Notes: generated from the sequence alone by a model not told the origin. DNA of 52,751 nt from Ellagibacter isourolithinifaciens (GCF_008831035.1 NZ_WAJR01000015.1:1-52751), one strand, 5' to 3'. Shown: positions 46,129-52,751, counted from the stretch's first letter. Numbers and translations are program-made.

Positions 46129-48477
46129 CTATCCCATTCTCTCTTCATATCGCTCTCGACGTATCAGATAATCGCGATACTCCGACTGACAAGCTTTCCT
46201 TATCGCCTTCAGCTCTCCTTCGATTGCGGGGAGAGCGTCACGCTTCGCATGCGCGTCTTTGAGAAGCCCCTCCTTTTGCGAAAGCTCGCTTTCAATTACC
46301 GACAAGCGCTCCTTCAGGGGTTTTCTCGCTTTGAAATCGAACAATCCCAGTTGTTTGATCTGCTTTTGCAGTTCTTCCTTCTCCACAAGAAACGAACGCC
46401 TCTCCTTTTCGAACTGCTCAATGCGCCCCGACTTTTCCTTGGCGTCGGCAAGCGCGGCACTCGCGTTGAGCAGTCTTTGACCCCAATCGACGCCATCCTG
46501 GCACCAAAGGAACCACATGCCGTTATCCGATTTGATTGTCTTTTGCTCATCCAGCAGCTCGGCCATCTGCGCAGCCTCACCCATCGGAAGATATCTTTGG
46601 TACTCATTCGTAATCGTCCGCGAAGGATCCGACATGAGCTGAAGCATTTTGTCGTATTTTACGGAGCCTCCATTCGAGTTGGGCTGCCGCCATTTCGCGT
46701 TACGCGTGCGGTTTAGATCATCAAAAATCTCCTGCTCCGTGAGGCCGCCTCCGCGCTCGAGAAGGTGATAGCAAACCCGTTCCCTCGGCCCGCCATCGAA
46801 TGTTGTGCTTTTATCCCCTTTTCGACCCTTCTCAAACTGTTCTACGACTTTTTCATGCTGATCAAGCGCATACTGCTCAGCTCCCGCCTCGACCGCGGCC
46901 TGGCGCGCCGCTTCGCGCGCTTCCTCGTCCTTCCGCCTGTCTTCTTCGGTATACGTCTTCTTTTCCGCAATCTGCAGTGCGAGTTTCTGAAGCAGCGCCC
47001 GATTGGGCTCCACTTGGACGCTCGGTTTTCCCTTACTTGACGAGGCATCTTTGGCGGCCAACTTGTCTGCCGCCTTCTTTTTCTTCAGTTCCTCCTCAAT
47101 CTCGTAAGGCAGCCAGACCGGAGGGCAGTGGCGCACGCGCTTCAGCAAAGGATTCTTCTGCCTCCCTGCAACGTGGCCAACCACTCTCGGGAAATACATG
47201 TCAGCGTCCATGCTCTTGCGTTCCGAGAAGGCAATGGTAAAGGGTTTGCCAGCAAGCGACCGACTGAGCTGGCGCATGTCCCAAATCAGTCTCGCCACCA
47301 AGTTGTAGAAGCAGGGGATCCCCGCGGTGAGGCGGTTGTCGCAGCGAACCGCGTAATCGCCGTCATTTGCGTTGCAAATGGTAATGGCCTGAGCGTATGC
47401 AGCAAGATTGGCCAGCGTGATTCCCGTCAAGTCGCCTTCCGGCAAAGCTTTGCTGATTCCAGGAGCTATCGCGATGCGCGGAATGATAAGGCCCTCGTCT
47501 TCTTCAACCTTGGCCAAAAGCGCAGCGAAATGGTTCGCCAAGTCGGAGGTGTCGCTGAACTCCCCTTCTTCGACCACTGTTTTCAGATCATCCAGCTTCG
47601 GCTCATTTGCATGAATGCCCTGGATGGAGTGGTGCTTACCGTCCCAAGCGATATCGTCCTCTTGGAAGAACAGCAGGTCGTCGGAGAGCAGCGACATCAT
47701 CAAAACCGGCAGATCTTGCGTGTCAGTACTTCTTTCGAAGTCCAACTTGCCCTCTTTGCGTTTCTCTGGAGCATGTCGCTCGGCCTTCGCTTCAGAATCG
47801 GCGCCCTGCTTTTCAGAAAGGCTGGGCGCACTCTCACTTGCCGGCGTGTTAGGCGATCCACTGGGAAGATTGATCGAGGGACATTGGTCCACCGTCATCG
47901 AAAGGGGGTTCTCCTGCCTTCCCGCCACGCTGCTGACCGTCATCGGAAAAAGAACGTCCGCATCGAAGTTTCGGCTCCCTACGAAAGCGACGGTGAAGGG
48001 CTTGCCGGCGAGCGACAAGCTGAGCTGCCGCATGTCCCAAATGAGTCGCGCCATCAAGTTGAAGAAGCAGGGGATTCCCACGGCGAGGCGGCTATCATAG
48101 AGAACTCCATAATTGCCATCATCGGTATTGCGAACGATGATGGCGCGCGCGAATGCGGCCAGGTTGGCCAGCGTGATCCCCGTCAAGTCGCCTTCCGACA
48201 GGCTGTTGCTGATTTCCGGGGCGATTGCGCCGCGCGGGACGACAAGTCCCTCGTCGTCCTCAAGCTTGACGAGGAACGCGACGAAGTGCTTTACCAGGTC
48301 GGAGATGTCGTCGAACCCCCCTTCCTCGGCCACCGCACTCAGCTCATCAAGCTTTGGCGCGTTCGCCTGGATACCCCGTATGGAGTGGCGTTTACCGTCC
48401 CAAGCGATTTCGCCCTCCCGGAAGAACAGGTAGTCATCGGAGAGCAGCGACAACATCAAAACTGGCAGATCCTGCAC
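46129..48477 (-). CDS. 782-residue protein with tandem duplicated domain and coiled coil, unknown function
   Basis: I do not recognise the family. Residues 1-205 and about 254-456 are two copies of one domain; both contain QDLPVLM, IAWDGK, EGDLTGITLANLAA, AGIPCF or VGIPCF, and ARLIWDMRQLS. Residues 460-560 are charged, rich in Lys/Glu/Ala. A small domain near 580-680 (HLLERGGGLTEQEIFDDLNR) looks like a winged helix. The end is a coiled-coil hairpin with the turn QLGLFDFKARK, like that of the 1235-residue protein. Start is GTG 48477 with AAAGGGGA. An IS1634-family element lies 32 bp upstream and separates it from its original upstream region. First gene of the operon ending with pglZ. Confidence 0.8.
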   Translation of the reverse strand: MQDLPVLMLSLLSDDYLFFREGEIAWDGKRHSIRGIQANAPKLDELSAVAEEGGFDDISDLVKHFVAFLVKLEDDEGLVVPRGAIAPEISNSLSEGDLTGITLANLAAFARAIIVRNTDDGNYGVLYDSRLAVGIPCFFNLMARLIWDMRQLSLSLAGKPFTVAFVGSRNFDADVLFPMTVSSVAGRQENPLSMTVDQCPSINLPSGSPNTPASESAPSLSEKQGADSEAKAERHAPEKRKEGKLDFERSTDTQDLPVLMMSLLSDDLLFFQEDDIAWDGKHHSIQGIHANEPKLDDLKTVVEEGEFSDTSDLANHFAALLAKVEEDEGLIIPRIAIAPGISKALPEGDLTGITLANLAAYAQAITICNANDGDYAVRCDNRLTAGIPCFYNLVARLIWDMRQLSRSLAGKPFTIAFSERKSMDADMYFPRVVGHVAGRQKNPLLKRVRHCPPVWLPYEIEEELKKKKAADKLAAKDASSSKGKPSVQVEPNRALLQKLALQIAEKKTYTEEDRRKDEEAREAARQAAVEAGAEQYALDQHEKVVEQFEKGRKGDKSTTFDGGPRERVCYHLLERGGGLTEQEIFDDLNRTRNAKWRQPNSNGGSVKYDKMLQLMSDPSRTITNEYQRYLPMGEAAQMAELLDEQKTIKSDNGMWFLWCQDGVDWGQRLLNASAALADAKEKSGRIEQFEKERRSFLVEKEELQKQIKQLGLFDFKARKPLKERLSVIESELSQKEGLLKDAHAKRDALPAIEGELKAIRKACQSEYRDYLIRRERYEERMG

Positions 48478-48509
48478 GATGGATCCCCTTTCTTGTTATC
48501 CTCGTAGCC
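48296..48509. repeat. Left copy of a 214-bp target-site duplication
   Basis: Identical by eye to 50480-50693. It contains the first 61 codons of the 782-residue gene, its ribosome site and 32 bp upstream. It directly abuts the insertion sequence. Long variable duplications are known for the IS1634/IS1549 group. Confidence 0.9.
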
Positions 48510-48527
48510 TGAATTTTGCAGTTGATT

Positions 48528-48569
48528 AGGCCCGTTTACCCCTTCTGAGCTGGGGAAACGGGCCTTTTT
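48528..48569 (+). terminator. Terminator inside the left end of the IS
   Basis: AGGCCCGTTT-A-CCCC pairs with GGGG-AAACGGGCCT (48528-48542, 48552-48565), 14 pairs with one bulge, followed on the plus strand by TTTT. It would stop transcription entering the element from the left. Confidence 0.8.
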
Positions 48570-48572
48570 CTC

Positions 48573-50324
48573 TTACATTTTCTTGTTCGGACTGGGAATC
48601 TGCAGCTTTGCCTGCGAGAGCGCGGCCTTGATATCCTTCAGCCGCATGTTCTGCCGGGTCAGGTCGACCCCGGCCATCCTGCACAGGTCGTCGCTGGCGT
48701 CGGTCCTATGGTCGAAGCGCCACCAGTTGCCCTCGAGGTGCGTGCCGCACATGGCGGCCAGCTCGTCGGCGATCACCCGGGCTGAGTACTTCCCGCCCGT
48801 CGCGGCCTGGATGATCCTCAGGATGCAGAGTGCGACGTAGCAGGTGAGGAAGTGCGCCTCGATGTGCTCCTCGCGTGAGACGTACACCGGCCGAGTCTCG
48901 AGATCGCTCTTCGTGACCTTGAAGGACTCCTCGATCTTCCAAAGGCCCCTGTAGGCCTCGATAATTTCACCGTCGCTCATGTCGGTCTCGCTGGTGACGA
49001 TGCAGTAGTAGCCGTCGCAGGCCTCCTCGGCCGCCAGGCGCTCCTCGTCGAACTCCAGCACGTCTGCTGCCCCGACGAGCTCGCCGGTCTTGGCGTCGAC
49101 CCTCATCCCCTTGACGTACTTGGCCGCGCCGAAGTGGGTGGCCGCGGTGTAGGCGCCGGGATTCGACACCAGCTTCCTCGCCTTGTCGATCGCCGCCTGG
49201 CGCTCCTTGCGGGCGCGCCTCTGGTACTTCTCGGACCAGAAGGCGACGTACTTGACGTCGACCCTGACTTTCTTCTTTTTGCCGTCGTCTCCCTCGACGG
49301 TCACAGTCTTGTAGCCCTGCTTGCTCTTGACCTTGTAGGTGACGCGGCCCTCCCCGTCGCAGGTGCAGGCGTAGCCGGCCTCCGAGAGCACCCACTTCTT
49401 GAGCTTGGCGCCGGACTTGGTGCCGCGGATCGACTGCGAGTAGACGAAGCCGTCGCCGCGGGCGGTCAGGGCGGCGATGTTGGTCGAGCAGTTGTTGCCC
49501 TTGTCGCCGACGGCGACGACGCGCTGGCACCTGTAGTCGCGCTTCATGCCCTCGAGGACGTCGAGCATCGTGCAGGCGTCGGGGGTGTTGCCGGGGAAGA
49601 GCTTGTAGCCGATCGGGATGCCACCCGAGTCCTGGAGCAGGCCCATCTGCACGATGGGGCTCTTGCGATGCTCCTTGGACACCCCCTTCTGGCGCAGCCC
49701 GTCCGGCTCGTCGACCTCGAAGTAGTAGTTGGTGACGTCGTAGAACACGCAGGTGGTGTCGCGGATCCCCATCTTGTCCACGGCGCGGTTGACAGCCGAG
49801 ACGATCCTGCCGCGGCAGGCGCGCAGCACGTCGAGGGCGCGGTAGGTGTCGCCGAGCTCGAACTCCGTCCTGAAGAAGTAGCGGTCTTTGTTCTCCCAGG
49901 CGTGCTTCTTCGATCCTGGGCCCAGGATGCGCTCGACGACGAGCAGCCTCATGACGGCGTTGGCGTCGTAGTCGGCCTTGGACCCCCTGGTGGCGTTGCG
50001 GATGACGGTCTCGACGCCCAGGGCGCTGTAGACGGCCAGCAGCACCGCCGAGCCGATATTCTTCCTGGCCTCGGCCCGCTTGTCGATCTTCTGCTGAGGG
50101 TGGATCTCGATGGTGACGGTCTGGGCCTCGGCCTTCTTGGCGGCGTTGCGCTCCCTGCAGACCTGCTTGAAGTGGGCGACGGGGTCCGGCCCGTACTCGC
50201 CCACCAGGTCGTCGACGTAGCCCAGGGACTCGACGGTCCTGTGCCTGACCTTGCCGCCCTCGCGGTAGCCCTCGACGATCGAGAGATAGGTCCCTCCCTT
50301 GCGCCCCGACTTGTGCAGATACAC
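48573..50324 (-). CDS. IS1634-family DDE transposase
   Basis: 583 residues if started at GTG 50324, which gives the family-like N-terminus VYLHKSGRKGGTYLSIVE. The open frame extends to GTG 50417, adding a Cys/Leu-rich stretch that is unlike the family. Catalytic residues: first Asp in VFYDVTNYYFE, second Asp in VAVGDKGNN, and Glu in the Y-R-E signature YRGLWKIEESFKVTKSDLETRP. A Lys-rich insert (GDDGKKKKVRVDVKY) sits near the middle. Intact and probably active. Confidence 0.92.
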   Translation of the reverse strand: MYLHKSGRKGGTYLSIVEGYREGGKVRHRTVESLGYVDDLVGEYGPDPVAHFKQVCRERNAAKKAEAQTVTIEIHPQQKIDKRAEARKNIGSAVLLAVYSALGVETVIRNATRGSKADYDANAVMRLLVVERILGPGSKKHAWENKDRYFFRTEFELGDTYRALDVLRACRGRIVSAVNRAVDKMGIRDTTCVFYDVTNYYFEVDEPDGLRQKGVSKEHRKSPIVQMGLLQDSGGIPIGYKLFPGNTPDACTMLDVLEGMKRDYRCQRVVAVGDKGNNCSTNIAALTARGDGFVYSQSIRGTKSGAKLKKWVLSEAGYACTCDGEGRVTYKVKSKQGYKTVTVEGDDGKKKKVRVDVKYVAFWSEKYQRRARKERQAAIDKARKLVSNPGAYTAATHFGAAKYVKGMRVDAKTGELVGAADVLEFDEERLAAEEACDGYYCIVTSETDMSDGEIIEAYRGLWKIEESFKVTKSDLETRPVYVSREEHIEAHFLTCYVALCILRIIQAATGGKYSARVIADELAAMCGTHLEGNWWRFDHRTDASDDLCRMAGVDLTRQNMRLKDIKAALSQAKLQIPSPNKKM

Positions 50325-50420
50325 CCTCTGACCTGGCCTTTCGCTGTTTTTGCAGATACCAGATTCTACCACAAACAACAACAGACAGCAACAAAAAAAG
50401 ATTATCAAACTTGACACAAA

Positions 50421-50440
50421 AATAGCCGCTGAGCTGCGGC
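50421..50440 (-). terminator. Terminator between the IS right end and the transposase
   Basis: GCCGC (50425-50429) pairs with GCGGC (50436-50440); on the minus strand it is followed by ATTTTTG. It would block transcription entering the IS from the operon's original upstream region. Confidence 0.65.
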
Positions 50441-50445
50441 TTTGA

Positions 50446-50661
50446 TCAGGAAACGGCTAGGAGTGCTGCAAAATTATGGAGGTCGGAGATGTCGTCGAAC
50501 CCCCCTTCCTCGGCCACCGCACTCAGCTCATCAAGCTTTGGCGCGTTCGCCTGGATACCCCGTATGGAGTGGCGTTTACCGTCCCAAGCGATTTCGCCCT
50601 CCCGGAAGAACAGGTAGTCATCGGAGAGCAGCGACAACATCAAAACTGGCAGATCCTGCAC
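50446..50661 (-). pseudogene. Orphan 5' copy of the 782-residue gene, cut by the IS
   Basis: Starts at GTG 50661 with the same ribosome site as the gene at 48477. The first 61 codons are identical (MQDLPVLML to FDDISDL), then the frame runs about 10 codons into the IS and stops. It exists only because the target duplication copied the gene's start. It keeps the original upstream region, whereas the full-length copy does not. Confidence 0.9.
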
Positions 50662-50693
50662 GATGGATCCCCTTTCTTGTTATCCTCGTAGCC
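50480..50693. repeat. Right copy of the 214-bp target-site duplication
   Basis: Same 214 bp as 48296-48509, directly after the right IS end. Its outer end (GTAGCC) runs straight into the promoter of the second DUF3800 module. Confidence 0.9.
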
Positions 50694-50694
50694 C

Positions 50695-50723
50695 TTTAAC
50701 ATCGAACGTTTGTTTGCTATAAT
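50695..50723 (+). promoter_or_regulatory. Promoter of DUF3800 module 2
   Basis: TTTAAC (50695-50700), 17-bp spacer, TATAAT (50718-50723). The spacer carries the GAACGTTTGTTTGC motif shared with module 1. Divergent from the orphan gene start at 50661. Confidence 0.7.
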
Positions 50724-50729
50724 TTCATC

Positions 50730-50826
50730 TTGAAAGAGCGCCCTGGCCTGTGATATAAACTAGATAGCGTTCCGCAATGGAAGGCTGTCGAAGTAGCCGG
50801 GGGCTGTCCCCCGGCATTTTTTTATT
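50730..50826 (+). ncRNA. Structured leader RNA of DUF3800 gene 2, ending in a terminator
   Basis: Same plan as at 45292-45388. After CTTGAAAG and a TATAAA linker there is a hairpin GATAGC-G-TTCC/GGAA-G-GCTGTC (50763-50773, 50779-50789), then terminator GCCGGGGG/CCCCCGGC (50796-50803, 50808-50815) with seven Ts. GGCT at 50783-50786 could instead pair with AGCC at 50795-50798 and weaken the terminator, an attenuator-like choice. AGAAGGGCTCACA and ATG 50845 follow. Confidence 0.75.
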
Positions 50827-50844
50827 TCGGCAGAAGGGCTCACA

Positions 50845-51519
50845 ATGAACGAACTCTCTATCTTCATCGACGAGTCCGGTGATGTTGGACCTGGATCCGA
50901 ACGTTATCTGGTCACCCTCGTTTTCCATAATCAGGCTGTCGATATCTATGAGAATATTGAACGATACGAGCAATCCATCAGAAACTCCGGGCTTGCGAAG
51001 ACTGCATTTCACTTCACGCCCATCATAAGAGGACATGACCAGTATTCGCTGATGGAATATCGAACCAGAAGAAAGCTCTTCACTGCGTTTGCTATCTTTA
51101 CTGAGAAAATTGACTTCAAATATGGAACATTTGCTTACTTGAAGCGCGAATTCCCGACCCAGGAGACCCTTGAAAACAAAATACGTCGAGATATCAATCT
51201 GGCAATACGCAACAATCTCGAATTCTTCCAATCGTTCGACGCCGTTAAGATTTACTACGACAACGGCCAAAAAATAGTCAAACGCGCGATTCACAGCGCA
51301 ATCGAGGGCACGATTTCCAAAGAAGCCATCGTCTACCGCGACATCTCGCCGGCATCGTATTACTTGTCCCAAGTCGCCGATTACGTATGCGGCATTGAAT
51401 TGACAGCGATCAGATATCAAACGCATGCAGCAGGCAATACCGAAGAGCGTTTCTTCGGCGAATGGATTAACTTCAAGAAAAACTATTTGAAGAAGATTCG
51501 CAGAAAACGAATCGGCTAG
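50845..51519 (+). CDS. DUF3800-family protein, copy 2
   Basis: 224 residues, paralogous to the gene at 45404 over the whole length. Shared motifs: LSIFIDESGDV at the start, KIYYDNGQKIV near 143, AIEGTISKEA, VADYVCGIELTA near 184 and the basic end FKKNYLKKIRRKR. The sequence is more A+T-rich than copy 1, so recent duplication within this locus is unlikely. Preceded by the same promoter-RNA-terminator arrangement. Possible RNase H-like nuclease; function unproven. Confidence 0.88.
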   Translation: MNELSIFIDESGDVGPGSERYLVTLVFHNQAVDIYENIERYEQSIRNSGLAKTAFHFTPIIRGHDQYSLMEYRTRRKLFTAFAIFTEKIDFKYGTFAYLKREFPTQETLENKIRRDINLAIRNNLEFFQSFDAVKIYYDNGQKIVKRAIHSAIEGTISKEAIVYRDISPASYYLSQVADYVCGIELTAIRYQTHAAGNTEERFFGEWINFKKNYLKKIRRKRIG

Positions 51520-51532
51520 ATTCCGATGGACG

Positions 51533-51606
51533 CAGCTTGTGATATAAGACCTTTGGCGAGCCCGCAAGGGGGAGCTATCAAACGTCGGAGGTATTTTCTC
51601 TGGCAT
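51533..51606 (+). ncRNA. Degenerate third copy of the DUF3800 leader RNA
   Basis: Starts 14 bp after the stop of DUF3800 copy 2. GTGATATAAG (51539-51548) matches GTGATATAAA in leader 2. A hairpin with GCG-N-CC-GCAA-GG follows at the same place, then a weak stem GTCGGAG/CTCTGGC (51584-51590, 51598-51604) where the terminator should be, with no T-run after it. No DUF3800 gene follows on this strand. Probably a relic or a diverged tandem RNA copy. Confidence 0.5.
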
Positions 51607-51890
51607 TAGACCTTGCCTGGTCATGCATGCAAGGCCGAGATACCTAGCATGCCATTTGGGTATGGCTGTACTGTAAGGGGCAGCTTCCAAGAGCTGGGGG
51701 CTGCCCCCCAGCAGGGGCTGGCGCACAAGCCCTAGCGTCAAGCGCCGAGCAGCATGCGCAGCGCGCTTGGTGCGGATTGCGCCCCTATAATTCATCGCAA
51801 CAATGACAGCATAATAACGCTTGCTCACTTCAGCATTAAGAGCCTTCGATTCGTCGATCGTAGAAGAATTGACAGCAAAAATAGTCATAG
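51607..51890. other. Gene-free, hairpin-rich intergenic region
   Basis: Contains CCTTGC/GCAAGG (51611-51634), GCCAT/ATGGC (51651-51666), and two mutually exclusive hairpins: GGGGCAGC/GCTGCCCC (51677-51707) and GCTGGGGG/CCCCCAGC (51693-51712). The second closely resembles the terminator stem of leader 2 but lacks the T-run. Further GC-rich pairing runs to about 51787. A minus-strand frame from ATG 51888 stays open but runs fully antisense to DUF3800 copy 2, so I do not call it a gene. Confidence 0.5.
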
Positions 51891-51898
51891 CGAAAACC

Positions 51899-52618
51899 TC
51901 ACACCCACCAAGGCTTTTCGTAGTATTTAGCGACAGTGGAATTTGTCGCAGACGCAAAATCTGATAGCAATTCAAATAAACTCCGAGCGAATGCGTTTTC
52001 ACCGCGAATGGCATTAACATCTAAATTGATCCACTGCTTTTGAACCCCCAAGAAACACACAAGCAATTCGCTATAGCCTGATTGATTGCAATCAAATAAC
52101 CGAACTTGCCCAAACACTGGCTCAAGTTTGGATTCAATTTCAGCTTTGCTCTCTTTAATCTCCTTAATGCAGCGCCTTTTGCGTACGCTAGGACAATTGG
52201 AGAAAACAGGGATTCGGCTAAAGCAATCGAACAAATAAGAAAAACACTCGATTTCATCATCAAAACGAGGACCCATTTCCCGAAAAGATCTATCGCAGCC
52301 CCTATAAGTATTTGCCACTTCTAACAGGTTTTTTTCGAATCGCGCGATGTATCTCGATGAAGAAGACCCAGGATTATTCGCATAGAGATCGCATTTCCCT
52401 TCATCGCAGTGTTCAATCGCGCAGATTAAAGTATTTCTTGCGACATGAGACGCGGGAAAAACCGAAGAGGCGCTTTTGCCAAGAAGCTCATTCGACTCTT
52501 TTTCCTCGAAATATGCAACCAACAAACTAGGGACATTGACACCGTCTCCGATTCTCTCAATATTACATTGTTTAAGCTCAGCTACAGCTGAGATAAGAGG
52601 CTCAGCCGTTATCAGCAA
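51899..52618 (-). CDS. Hypothetical protein, defence-island margin
   Basis: 239 residues, unknown family. Relatively rich in Cys (about nine) and Ser, with no membrane helix or signal peptide. Segments such as FDDEIECFSYLFDCFSRIP and KEIKESKAEIESKLEPVFG suggest a helical fold. The frame opens with TTG at 52618 and lacks a clear ribosome site, so the start is uncertain. Base composition is more A+T-rich than the core genes, in line with horizontal transfer. It runs in the same direction as the pglZ operon but is separated from it by the IS and the second DUF3800 module. Confidence 0.5.
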   Translation of the reverse strand: MLITAEPLISAVAELKQCNIERIGDGVNVPSLLVAYFEEKESNELLGKSASSVFPASHVARNTLICAIEHCDEGKCDLYANNPGSSSSRYIARFEKNLLEVANTYRGCDRSFREMGPRFDDEIECFSYLFDCFSRIPVFSNCPSVRKRRCIKEIKESKAEIESKLEPVFGQVRLFDCNQSGYSELLVCFLGVQKQWINLDVNAIRGENAFARSLFELLSDFASATNSTVAKYYEKPWWV

Positions 52619-52637
52619 TCTATTTGGCTAGTAGCCT

Positions 52638-52676
52638 TTTGCGGTACCGTCAGTCAGCGAAAGACGGTACCGCAAA
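52638..52676. repeat. Perfect 14-bp inverted repeat
   Basis: TTTGCGGTACCGTC (52638-52651) and GACGGTACCGCAAA (52663-52676) around an 11-nt loop. It lies between two minus-strand genes. No T-run follows on the minus strand, so it may be a terminator of a weak type, a recombination site or a protein-binding site. Confidence 0.65.
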
Positions 52677-52696
52677 TCGGCTAATCACGGTACTGG

Positions 52697-52751
52697 CTAG
52701 CCGCTCTCCTCGTCCTTCTTACGCTTCGCGAAGTACTCGCGCATGTTCGGC
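52697..52751 (-). CDS. C-terminal end of an upstream gene (partial)
   Basis: The last 17 codons read PNMREYFAKRKKDEESG and then TAG. Charged, with normal codon use. Too short to identify; it would be the gene just upstream of the defence island on the minus strand, possibly a further BREX component. Confidence 0.35.
   Translation of the reverse strand, partial: PNMREYFAKRKKDEESG

Larger units (their letters stand above)
48510..50479 (-). mobile_element. IS1634-family insertion sequence, complete
   Basis: About 1970 bp. The ends carry inverted repeats: AATTTTGCAG at 48512-48521 and its complement CTGCAAAATT at 50466-50475, with weaker matching inward. It encodes one transposase on the minus strand. 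It is flanked by perfect 214-bp direct repeats, the trademark of this group, so transposition was recent. Hairpin terminators lie near both ends (48528-48569 and 50421-50440). Confidence 0.9.

Noticed and set aside
50725-52020. Minus-strand frame including ATG 51888, which has GAGG upstream and follows the 239-residue gene
   Set aside because: It runs fully antisense to DUF3800 copy 2 and through hairpin-rich noncoding sequence. A short peptide from 51888 cannot be excluded but has no stop until 50725.

Overview
The window reads as one chromosomal segment of a high-G+C, Gram-positive-type anaerobe. I would place it in Actinomycetota, class Coriobacteriia, probably Eggerthellaceae. The placement rests on gene style: GTG and TTG starts, F1Fo operon layout, family II pyrophosphatase, one-chain serine dehydratase and AGCS alanine carrier. 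No rRNA was available to confirm it, so it is an inference.

Left part (1-13 kb). A str-S10 ribosomal block runs on the minus strand: rpsL, rpsG, fusA, rpsJ, rplC, rplD, rplW. No tuf lies between fusA and rpsJ. An IS3-family element starts about 50 bp after rplW, where rplB would be expected. Next come a PQ-loop membrane protein divergent from a LysR regulator, ppaC, L-serine dehydratase, a YefM-YoeB toxin-antitoxin pair with its operator, and a DUF4143 ATPase preceded by three 33-bp-spaced repeats.

Middle part (13-36 kb). This is ordinary core genome: a PcrA/UvrD helicase, a CobW-type GTPase, and a complete F1Fo ATP synthase operon (AtpI-like, B, E, F, H, A, G, D, C). It continues with dCMP deaminase, upp, glyA, rpiB, glpK, a monoacylglycerol-lipase-like hydrolase, a TsaC/YrdC protein, two FAD oxidoreductases and an AlsT symporter. 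Several clear intrinsic terminators separate these units.

Right part (36-52.7 kb). This is a defence island. A minus-strand operon encodes a 782-residue protein with a duplicated domain, a stand-alone C-terminal fragment of the BREX methyltransferase PglX, a HIRAN-like acidic protein, a 1235-residue repeat/coiled-coil protein and an intact PglZ. No BrxA, BrxB, BrxC, BrxL or PglX catalytic domain is visible. Two DUF3800 genes point the opposite way. Each follows a similar promoter, a short structured RNA and a strong intrinsic terminator, placed between promoter and coding region. One of these modules sits between the 782-residue gene and the PglX fragment, with an imperfect 25-bp repeat of the junction on both sides. 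An IS1634-family element has inserted upstream of the 782-residue gene with a 214-bp target duplication that looks perfectly identical. It cuts the operon from its upstream region.

The most notable items are the DUF3800 RNA-protein modules, including a degenerate third RNA copy, and the unusual PglZ/PglX-fragment/HIRAN operon.
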